From Candidatus Chlorohelix allophototropha (GTDB taxonomy: Bacteria > Chloroflexota > Chloroflexia > Chloroheliales > Chloroheliaceae), in assembly GCF_030389965.1 (NCBI RefSeq), contig NZ_CP128399.1, forward strand, positions 2,284,934 to 2,348,933: DNA of 64,000 nt. The letters are read 5' to 3'. A program made the position numbers and the translations under genes. Numbering within the stretch: the first letter of the stretch is position 1; each line of letters starts with the position of its first letter. This document shows positions 41,343-48,530 of the stretch, piece by piece. The notes beneath the pieces were generated by a model that did not search any database, was not told the origin of the DNA, and saw only the letters and a list, made by a program, of their open reading frames with translations.

Positions 41343-43418
41343 GTGAAGAAACGCTTACCGCTTGTTGCGGGGTTGTTGGTAGTATTTTTTGCATCGCTTG
41401 GTCCAACTTTTGTAGAAGCGAGCGCAGCGACCACATCAACCATTACAAACGCTGTCGCTTCATCTGCAGCAGTACCGGGGTTTGTAAACCCGGCATTCCA
41501 AGATTTGTGGCTAAAAACCGATTTGCCGGTAGAAACCGGAAAAGCCGTTCGCAGTTTCTTATGGGGACCGGCTGTACAAGCCGCTCAGGGGCAATTCGCC
41601 GAGTTCTATGACAATTCGCCGAACAATTACCGCCTAGTACAATATTTTGACAAAACCCGCATGGAAGTCAATAACCGCTATGCTAATCCTAGCGGAGATT
41701 TCTATGTAAGCAATGGCTTGCTGGTAGCTGAACTTATCAGTGGTTATCAGCAGGAAGGTGACACTCGTTTTCGGTTCGTAGGTCCTGCTGAAGTGCCGAT
41801 TGCCGGTGATCCGGGTGAAGTGAATCCCCTGTCTCCGGTGTATGCCAGCTTCCGCAATGTTGCCTCTACCGACCAGTCCAATCCCCTCAGTAAAGCCGCT
41901 ACCAACCAAATCGGTAAGCGTACCACCGGTACAATCAATAAAGCCGGTGATGTCGGGAACGACCCTACCAAAGCCGGAATTGATGGAACCGACATCGTTT
42001 ATTACGATAGCAGTTTTGGTCACAATATCCCTCGCAAGCTTTGGGATTACCTGAATCAGGTAGGTCCTACCCTTGCTGCGGATGGCAGCACTTTGGTTCA
42101 AGGGCAGAAGGTCTTTAACTGGGTTTCGGCGATGGGCTTTCCTATCACCGAGCCATACTGGACTCAAGCAATGGTAGCAGGCAAGCCGACAGATGTATTG
42201 GTACAGGCTTTCCAACGGCGTGTGCTTACCTATACCCCTAGCAACCCTAAAGAATTTCAGGTTGAAATGGGTAATGTAGGTCAACACTACTACAAATGGC
42301 GCTTCCCCAGTGGGCCTCGTAACTATATTCCGCCGCGCGATGTGCCGCTCCAAGCTCCGCACATTTCCTACGGTATTGGCGCGCACCTTTATTATGAGGA
42401 TCGTACCCAAATCAACAACCAATTGAAAGATTTGGGCGTGCGTTGGGTAGTTCAGAAAGTTTCGTGGAGAGATATCGAGGTTAACGGGCAACCGGGGGTA
42501 TTTATTTGGGACGAACTCGATAGGGTAGTGGATTCGCTTTACTCCAACGGAATCCATACCATACTCGTTCCGAAAGACACCCCGAATATGTACAAAGATA
42601 ACCCCAATTCCACGCAGCTACCAAACGATGTAAGCGCATACGGGCGCTTTATGGCAGCAATGGCGCAACGTTACCGACTCAAGGTGGACGCTTACGAAAT
42701 CTGGAATGAGGAGAATCTCTCTTGGGAAGTAGGCGCGCCGATCAGTCTACAACGTTATGTAAAGGTCCTTGCGGTAGGCAGCGAGGCAGTTAAGGCGAAC
42801 GACCCGTGGGCTTTCGTAATATTGGGAGCGCTTTCACCTACAGGCGTGACTGATGCAAATTCAATTGATGATGTCGAGTATCTTAAAAAGCTCTACGAAT
42901 ATAATAACGGCGAAGTTTTGCGCAATCATTACTTTGATGTACTAGGAGCGCATCCCGGTAATCAATGCAACCCGCCCGATAACCTTTGGCCCAGCAATCC
43001 GACCCCGGCAAATATTTGCAGCGGTTGGAAAGATCACCAGAGTTTCTACTTCCGCCGTATTGAAGGGCTACATCAGGTTATGGCGGATCATGGTGATGCT
43101 ACACGCCAAATCTGGTTGACCGAATTCGGTTGGGCAAGTAGTAAAACTATCTCACCAAGCTCAAATTATAGCTATGCCCTGCAAGTTAGTGAACAACAGC
43201 AAGCAGACTATATCAAACGAGCTTTTGAGAAGGCACAGGCGGATTATCCCTATATGGGGGTGATGGCTCTCTGGAATCTCAATTTCTGGAAACCCAGCTT
43301 ACGTCCCGACAGCAGCGATGTTGATGGTTCTATCGCCTACAGCATCTTCCGGCGGGATGGCACAAAACGCCCTGCCTACGATGTGGTCAAGGCGTTGGCA
43401 ACAGCCGTTAAACCTTAA
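41343..43418 (+). CDS. Secreted clan A glycosidase-like protein
   Basis: A 691-residue protein from a GTG at 41343 after AAGGAGG. Residues 1-28 are a signal peptide ending FVEASA. Residues about 50-340 form a domain rich in Trp/Tyr (NPAFQDLWLKTDLPVETGKA) seen in Chloroflexota surface proteins. A TIM-barrel glycosidase-like domain follows, with Glu456 in YEIWNEENLSW as presumed acid/base and Glu594 in IWLTEFGWASS as presumed nucleophile, as in GH5/GH39-like enzymes. It would be secreted to degrade or remodel a polysaccharide. Its catalytic part resembles residues 60-420 of the fusion at 10953. Confidence 0.85.
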   Translation: MKKRLPLVAGLLVVFFASLGPTFVEASAATTSTITNAVASSAAVPGFVNPAFQDLWLKTDLPVETGKAVRSFLWGPAVQAAQGQFAEFYDNSPNNYRLVQYFDKTRMEVNNRYANPSGDFYVSNGLLVAELISGYQQEGDTRFRFVGPAEVPIAGDPGEVNPLSPVYASFRNVASTDQSNPLSKAATNQIGKRTTGTINKAGDVGNDPTKAGIDGTDIVYYDSSFGHNIPRKLWDYLNQVGPTLAADGSTLVQGQKVFNWVSAMGFPITEPYWTQAMVAGKPTDVLVQAFQRRVLTYTPSNPKEFQVEMGNVGQHYYKWRFPSGPRNYIPPRDVPLQAPHISYGIGAHLYYEDRTQINNQLKDLGVRWVVQKVSWRDIEVNGQPGVFIWDELDRVVDSLYSNGIHTILVPKDTPNMYKDNPNSTQLPNDVSAYGRFMAAMAQRYRLKVDAYEIWNEENLSWEVGAPISLQRYVKVLAVGSEAVKANDPWAFVILGALSPTGVTDANSIDDVEYLKKLYEYNNGEVLRNHYFDVLGAHPGNQCNPPDNLWPSNPTPANICSGWKDHQSFYFRRIEGLHQVMADHGDATRQIWLTEFGWASSKTISPSSNYSYALQVSEQQQADYIKRAFEKAQADYPYMGVMALWNLNFWKPSLRPDSSDVDGSIAYSIFRRDGTKRPAYDVVKALATAVKP

Positions 43419-43448
43419 ACGCTGATAACCGCTTTATAAACTTTCAAG

Positions 43449-43477
43449 CAAGGGGCGCATGCCCCTTGTTTTATTTT
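43449..43477 (+). terminator. Terminator of the secreted glycosidase gene
   Basis: CAAGGGGC pairs with GCCCCTTG around a GCAT loop, followed by TTTTATTTT. Confidence 0.9.
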
Positions 43478-43482
43478 CTGCC

Positions 43483-44178
43483 TCAACCTGCACGTGCGGC
43501 AGGCAATGTTTCTTTCAACTTGGCGATAATATCCGTTGCTTGTTCGGCACTAAGCTCGGCTAGCCCAGTACCGTATAATTCACGGCAGCGTTTTTCGATG
43601 CCTTGCATGCTGAGTTTACGCCGAGCAGCTAATTCTCTAATTTCTGCCAAATAAGTTGGGTTGTTTTTACCCGCCTGTTCCGGTTGGGAAGTTTTATTCG
43701 TGGCTAATTTAGGATTCCCAGCTTTACGAACAGCAGCGCGTTGCTCGGAAATGTAGGCGCGGTCATACAAACTGTTACCAAGTTGCTCTCCATATATCCT
43801 GAAGCAGCGTTTCAAAGCATCGGTTATCGCGCCCTTTCGCCCTTTGTCATGTTCTAACACCAGACCTTTACCCTTTACCAACTCAACTGGGCAAACCCCT
43901 TCCTCAGTCACCGGGATACAGCCTCGCACCTCCAACCGTACCCGTGCCGAGTAGAACGCTCCTACCACCTCTCCTGATGAGGGGTCAGCCACTTCGTGGT
44001 ATTGTACTTCAAGAGTTTCATGTCCCCACTCACCCGGTAAGAATATTTCATTGGCTTTGTCTATAACATCATAGCCTTCAAGATAGGAAAGGCGAGTACC
44101 ACCCGGTCCGGGTCTCTCTTTCACACGCGCCCAATCAAGTGGTTGGCGTAGCGCTTCGATTTGATCTTTGTGTAACAT
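43483..44178 (-). CDS. Rad52-family single-strand annealing protein
   Basis: A 231-residue protein starting at the ATG at 44178, with a perfect AGGAGG sequence upstream (44187-44192). The N-terminal 150 residues contain the Rad52/Rad22 core: LRQPLDWARVKERPGPGGTR, YLEGYDVIDKANEIFLPGEW and LEHDKGRKGAITDALKRCFR. A charged linker leads to a small C-terminal helical segment (KRCRELYGTGLAELSAEQAT). It should anneal single-stranded DNA in recombination repair. Bacterial Rad52 homologues are often phage-borne, but I see no prophage genes here. A SOS-box-like site at 44204 suggests induction by DNA damage. Confidence 0.88.
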   Translation of the reverse strand: MLHKDQIEALRQPLDWARVKERPGPGGTRLSYLEGYDVIDKANEIFLPGEWGHETLEVQYHEVADPSSGEVVGAFYSARVRLEVRGCIPVTEEGVCPVELVKGKGLVLEHDKGRKGAITDALKRCFRIYGEQLGNSLYDRAYISEQRAAVRKAGNPKLATNKTSQPEQAGKNNPTYLAEIRELAARRKLSMQGIEKRCRELYGTGLAELSAEQATDIIAKLKETLPAARAG

Positions 44179-44197
44179 ATAAGCACCTCCTAATATA

Positions 44198-44226
44198 ATT
44201 ATAGAACATATGTACATGTTATAATA
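44198..44226 (-). promoter_or_regulatory. Promoter with SOS-box-like sequence for the Rad52 gene
   Basis: A minus-strand -10 TATAAT lies at 44198-44203. Next to it, GAACATATGTAC (44204-44215) differs by one base from the GAACATATGTTC core of the Gram-positive LexA box. It would sit between -35 and -10, where a repressor blocks initiation. The assignment to LexA is inference. Confidence 0.55.
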
Positions 44227-44374
44227 TCTGTACAATTAGGAAAAGAGGGAAAACCCGTACATTTTAGACTTTCGCTACCTCTGGGTGATTGAAATTTCGG
44301 AAGGGATGGGTTAAATTTAAACTAGGCGGGTAGGGGAAGCATGCGGCAAGAAAAGGCAAGAAAAAGGAGTCGCG

Positions 44375-44899
44375 ATGCTTCAATTTGTTTCACCGGATGA
44401 CCTGAAAGATAAAAAACCAACCCCACGTTTCCGGCTGATTATTTTAGCTCTTGTTTTGGTTTGTTTATTTGGAGTTGGTGCATTCTTGCTCATTCCCCCT
44501 GTGCAAGCGCCTACTTCAAAAACCCATGAGGTAACACTGGACGGAAACGCGATGTCGCCGACCTATCTCAAAGGCTCAAGACTAATCTATGAACCGCGTT
44601 TGCAATATATGCAAGGTGATGTCATCGTTTTTCATGACCCTCAGCAGCAACAAGAACGAGTGCGGCGGGTAGTGGCAACTGCCGGACAAACTTTGCAAAT
44701 TAATAGTGGGGTTTTATTTGTAAACGGCGTGCAAGTAGTAGAACCCTACTTAGCCACGAAAAGCAACCGTGATTTTCCGATTATTACTGTGCCAGTCGGC
44801 GCAGTCTTTGTGTTAGGCGATAATCGTGATAATAGCCTCGATTCTCGCGATTTTGGCGCAGTGCCGTTAAGTAACATTCTGGGCGCGATAAAAGGATAG
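44375..44899 (+). CDS. S26 signal peptidase I-like protein with the catalytic Lys replaced by Arg
   Basis: A 174-residue protein with one N-terminal membrane segment (about 19-42). The Ser box is DGNAMSPTYLKG (Ser61). The usual Lys box appears as ERVRRVVATAGQ, where the general-base Lys (IKRV in typical enzymes) is Arg97. The C-terminal box GDNRDNSLDSRDFG is intact. It is short for the family (normally about 180-300). It may be inactive or specialised. It starts a five-gene packed cluster with two asparagine-synthetase-like proteins (7 bases to the next start). A dedicated role in processing a secreted cluster product is inference. Confidence 0.8.
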   Translation: MLQFVSPDDLKDKKPTPRFRLIILALVLVCLFGVGAFLLIPPVQAPTSKTHEVTLDGNAMSPTYLKGSRLIYEPRLQYMQGDVIVFHDPQQQQERVRRVVATAGQTLQINSGVLFVNGVQVVEPYLATKSNRDFPIITVPVGAVFVLGDNRDNSLDSRDFGAVPLSNILGAIKG

Positions 44900-44905
44900 A
44901 GCCTG

Positions 44906-46585
44906 ATGCTGGTTGGATACTGCGGTAACGAGCCAAAAAACCCTACCCTATTTGAGCAAGTGGCAAAATCCTGCGGGCAACCGCTAATCGTCCGTTTCAA
45001 CTCTTACGGTGGGCTTGCTGCCAACAAGTTATATACAACCAAAACAGGCGCTTTGCTGGCAATTGAGGGTACATTGCTCGATACCAGCGGTGAGGAACTA
45101 AGCGCAACCCTTGAAAATCAGGTGGCAGCGGTTCTGGCTGAAACTCAAGGGCAATGGGCAATCGCATATTTGTCAGAAAAGCTAACGCTCGCCCGTGATC
45201 ATTTCGGGGCATGCCAATTATTCTATGCCCGCGCTGGTTCTACCGTCTGGTTCAGTTCCAGCTTGCGTTTATTGCTGACTATCCCCGAAATAGCCCGCAC
45301 TCGTAAGCTGAATCTAGAAGCGTTATACGCCTATCTTGCTTTCTCTTTCATACCTGCCCCCTATACTTTGCTGCAAAACGTGCAAGCCGTACCACCCGCA
45401 ACCGCGCTAACCTTTGATAGTACTTTACCGCATGCGTTAGATCTATTTCCGCTACCTGAAACAGATATAAACCCCTTAACCCTCACCGACTGGCAAGCCG
45501 CTTTGCAAACCCGGCTTGAAAGCGCAATGCGCCGCCGTTTGCCCAACCCGACAAAAGAGGTTGCGCTGTCCCTCTCCGGTGGGCTAGACTCAAGTGCGGT
45601 TGGGGCATGGCTCAAGCACTTGAACATCAAATTCAGGGCGTTTCATTTGGATTTTGGCGATGGATTTAACGGAGAGGGATATCAGGCGCGAAATGTAGCA
45701 CAGCATTTGGGCGTTCCTTTGGAAATTATTCCGATTGCGCCAGGTAAAGATACCGGACGCGCCTTGCAGGAAATGGTGCGCGAACTAGAACAGCCGTTTG
45801 GCGACCCGGTTACACTCCCACTTCACATGCTCTATCGCACTATCGCGCAACAAGGCTATAGCACGGTTTTTAACGGCGAAGGTGGCGACCAACTTTTCGC
45901 AGGCTGGCCCAACAAAGCGATGTTCGCGGCAGAACTTTATGGGGCAGAGGATCGCGCCGAAAGCTATCTACACACTTTTCACCATTTCTATGGTAAGCAA
46001 ATTGCAGCGCACCTGTTTGGTGAGAGGTTGAATGAGGTGGCAAAAGCTACCGATTTACGGCGTATAATCGAGCCATACTTAGAAACACCGCCGCTATCCG
46101 GTTTATTCGCCCGCTTGCGCTGGACTAACTACCGCCTCAAAGGTAGCCAAAACATTATGCCCCGCGCTGCTACCCTTGCACGCGCCGCCGGGCTGGAAAT
46201 GCACGCGCCGTTGTTTGACCTTGATTTGGCGCGTTTCGCCCTGACAATTCCGGGTGATATGTTGCAAAATGGCTCGGTAGAGAAATATCTTTTTAAGTTA
46301 ACGCTTGGCAATATGCTGACTCCTGAAATTATCGAACTCCCCAAGCGCGGCATGGGCGTTCCGGCAGCGGAGTGGTGTCTAGGGGCATTACGTCCGCTGG
46401 TTAAAGAATTGGTAGGTAAAAACCTGCTAAAACGAGGGCTATTTCGCCCAGATTATGTGCGACAATTGCTGGCAGGCGAAGACTTGCCCAGCGAGATTCG
46501 GGCGCGGCGTGTAGGTGAAAAGCTCTGGCAATTGCTTATACTGGAACTTTGGCTACAACTCTTTTTCGATGGTAAAGCGTTATAA
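44906..46585 (+). CDS. Asparagine synthetase-like protein lacking the glutaminase Cys (first of two)
   Basis: A 559-residue AsnB-family protein. The C-terminal synthetase domain has an intact PP-loop SLSGGLDSS (222-230), and VFNGEGGDQLFAGW. The N-terminal glutaminase-like domain begins MLVGYCGNEP. The obligatory Cys directly after the initiator Met of AsnB is missing, so ammonia release from glutamine is not expected. Such Cys-less relatives include lasso-peptide cyclases and beta-lactam synthetase, which use ATP to adenylate a carboxylate and join it to an amine. The substrate is unknown. It lies 7 bases after the signal-peptidase-like gene and 10 before the next gene. Confidence 0.85.
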   Translation: MLVGYCGNEPKNPTLFEQVAKSCGQPLIVRFNSYGGLAANKLYTTKTGALLAIEGTLLDTSGEELSATLENQVAAVLAETQGQWAIAYLSEKLTLARDHFGACQLFYARAGSTVWFSSSLRLLLTIPEIARTRKLNLEALYAYLAFSFIPAPYTLLQNVQAVPPATALTFDSTLPHALDLFPLPETDINPLTLTDWQAALQTRLESAMRRRLPNPTKEVALSLSGGLDSSAVGAWLKHLNIKFRAFHLDFGDGFNGEGYQARNVAQHLGVPLEIIPIAPGKDTGRALQEMVRELEQPFGDPVTLPLHMLYRTIAQQGYSTVFNGEGGDQLFAGWPNKAMFAAELYGAEDRAESYLHTFHHFYGKQIAAHLFGERLNEVAKATDLRRIIEPYLETPPLSGLFARLRWTNYRLKGSQNIMPRAATLARAAGLEMHAPLFDLDLARFALTIPGDMLQNGSVEKYLFKLTLGNMLTPEIIELPKRGMGVPAAEWCLGALRPLVKELVGKNLLKRGLFRPDYVRQLLAGEDLPSEIRARRVGEKLWQLLILELWLQLFFDGKAL

Positions 46586-46595
46586 AGGAAAGTAT

Positions 46596-47921
46596 ATGAA
46601 GTGTATTTATTGCAATACCGATAGTCGCTATAAGGAACGAACTGACGGAACCTGCAAGAAGTGCCATCGTCCGTTCGCTTTTGAACCTACCAAGCTGAAG
46701 GATTTTGTAATCACCGATCCCGGCTTTAAAGCGACGGCGGACGCGGTTGCGGAAAAGCGCACCATGTTTTACACCGCACGCCAGCTATATTACCAACTAA
46801 TGAAACGTAAGAGCAAGCAGATACAACGCGCCTCTTGCTATAACTCATTGATCGGATTGTTATTCATCGCTTCTATCGCCTTGCTGATCTTCACAAAAAA
46901 TAAATTCCTTCCAGCCACTATAGTTATGCCCGTAGCTTTGTTTCTATCTTTTTTCCTGTCGCGTATATTTGTTCCGGCGCTTGGACTATTCTCTATACTT
47001 TCCGCGCTGCTATTCTCAGGTTTATTCCTTGCAACCAAAGACCTGATAGTTTCGGTAGTAGCCGGAGCAACTTTGCTGATAGTAGGTTTGGCGCTGGTTA
47101 TTGCTGTACCCTCCGGCAAGAAAAACAAGCAAAAACTGGCAGGTACTCCCCAGATAAACTTCCAAGCCTTCGAGCAAAACTACCTCGGCGCATGGATTAG
47201 AGCGCATGGCATACCCGAAAAGATGCTGCCGAGGGGAGGACGCTTGCGCCCAGAATTGCGCCAACAACCCGCGCCTGATTTGCACCTCTACAGCTTTGAC
47301 CGTCTGCTGGTGGTAGATAACGCCGAAATCGCCGATATGCTGCTGGCTAATAATTTCCATACCGAAACCAATACCCCGGTGGTAAGCATAGACGGCTACC
47401 CACAAGATGTATTCCGCAACGTGATGGAGATGGTGCGCCGCAATCCAAATCTGAAAGTTTTTGCGCTTCACGATGCATCGGTAGAGGGTTGCCTGTTACC
47501 GTTGCGCTTGCGTGAAGACCCTGCGTGGTTTCCCCAGCCAAACATCGCGGTCATTGACCTCGGTTTGCGCCCTCGTCAGCTTGCAAGTTTGCCTAATTTG
47601 CCCGTGCAAAAAGGCTACCGTGGTGAACAATTACCGCCCGACATGAATCGTGCCTTATCACTCTCTGAAAGACGCTGGTTACAGGGCGGCTATTATGCCG
47701 AACTGGGAGCATTTAAACCTTCCCAACTGATAAAAATTATCTATCGCCAGATACAACGCGCCGCCGACCTTGAGAATCAGCATAAATTTGCCGCCGTCCA
47801 AGACCCGCATGGGTTCTTCCAGACGACTCTGCCCGGCGCTCCGGCAATTGGTATTGCTTATACCGGGCAACCCGGTGAGAATCCGGGCGGGGGCTTTCCG
47901 CCACCAACGGTGAGGAGTTAA
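46596..47921 (+). CDS. Zinc-ribbon membrane protein with weak TOPRIM/Spo11-like segments, function unknown
   Basis: A 441-residue protein starting at the ATG at 46596 behind AAAGGAAAG. Residues 3-23 are a zinc ribbon (CIYC and CKKC). FYTARQLYYQLMKRK (about residues 56-70) recalls the RQLYY motif of Spo11/topoisomerase VI A. Several membrane segments follow (about 85-170). LLVVDNAEIADMLLANN and FALHDASVEGCLLPLRL (about 235-310) resemble a degenerate TOPRIM (Glu and DxD-G positions altered). This resemblance is weak and unproved. Spacing of 10 and 6 bases to its neighbours puts it in the same operon as the asparagine-synthetase-like genes. Confidence 0.6.
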   Translation: MKCIYCNTDSRYKERTDGTCKKCHRPFAFEPTKLKDFVITDPGFKATADAVAEKRTMFYTARQLYYQLMKRKSKQIQRASCYNSLIGLLFIASIALLIFTKNKFLPATIVMPVALFLSFFLSRIFVPALGLFSILSALLFSGLFLATKDLIVSVVAGATLLIVGLALVIAVPSGKKNKQKLAGTPQINFQAFEQNYLGAWIRAHGIPEKMLPRGGRLRPELRQQPAPDLHLYSFDRLLVVDNAEIADMLLANNFHTETNTPVVSIDGYPQDVFRNVMEMVRRNPNLKVFALHDASVEGCLLPLRLREDPAWFPQPNIAVIDLGLRPRQLASLPNLPVQKGYRGEQLPPDMNRALSLSERRWLQGGYYAELGAFKPSQLIKIIYRQIQRAADLENQHKFAAVQDPHGFFQTTLPGAPAIGIAYTGQPGENPGGGFPPPTVRS

Positions 47922-47927
47922 GACGAG

Positions 47928-48530
47928 ATGAGTCAATCGCAACCCAATTTTAGAATCAATTTTATGGATTATGTGCTACCGGACGGCTCGATAGAACGGC
48001 GTTATCGGGACGGAACCAGCGAAAGGCGCACCATTGCCGGACCCGGTCGTATCCAATGGAACGATAATCGAGGGCGTAGCGGTGTTGACATTAACCTCGG
48101 CAACGGACAAGTACAGCGACAATTTGCTAACGGGCAGGCATCTTTCGGGCAAGATTTGGGCAACGGCATAACTTCGTGGAACGGCGGTCAATATGTGACA
48201 ATTAACGAAACTCCCCTTCCTGAGCAATTGCCGCCCCCTCCTACACCCCTAAAAGGTTTGGGCGGTTTGATGGTGGGGCTAGGGTTAGGCTGGATGTTCG
48301 GACTGAGCGCGTATGCTAACAACCCTTATGGGCTTGACCCAAATGCGCCTGAATACGCCCTATTCGCCGAGTATGAAATGCAACAGGAACAGTTGCGCCG
48401 ACAGCAGCTTGCTGCATCGAGCAGTAGTAGTGGAGATGGCGGCGACAGCGGTTCGAGCAGTAGTGATTCGGACTGGAGTGGAGATAATTCCGGCAGTGGC
48501 GGAGATTTTGGCACAGATAGCTTCGGGTGA
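47928..48530 (+). CDS. Membrane protein with repetitive beta-rich N-terminus and Ser/Gly/Asp-rich tail
   Basis: A 200-residue protein of no recognised family. Residues 15-90 are short Gly/Asn/Arg-rich strand repeats (YVLPDGSIERRYRDGTSERR, then LGNGQVQRQFANGQA). A Pro stretch leads to one hydrophobic segment (LGGLMVGLGLGWMFGLSAYA, about 110-130). From about residue 160 the tail is almost only Ser, Gly and Asp (SSSSSGDGGDSGSSSSDSDW). Its stop overlaps the next start by four bases (GTGA). It could be the protein modified by the flanking synthetases; that is speculative. Confidence 0.65.
   Translation: MSQSQPNFRINFMDYVLPDGSIERRYRDGTSERRTIAGPGRIQWNDNRGRSGVDINLGNGQVQRQFANGQASFGQDLGNGITSWNGGQYVTINETPLPEQLPPPPTPLKGLGGLMVGLGLGWMFGLSAYANNPYGLDPNAPEYALFAEYEMQQEQLRRQQLAASSSSSGDGGDSGSSSSDSDWSGDNSGSGGDFGTDSFG

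Noticed and set aside
41634-42557. A 307-codon minus-strand frame opposite the secreted glycosidase
   Set aside because: Long antisense frame without homology; it lies inside a well-supported gene.
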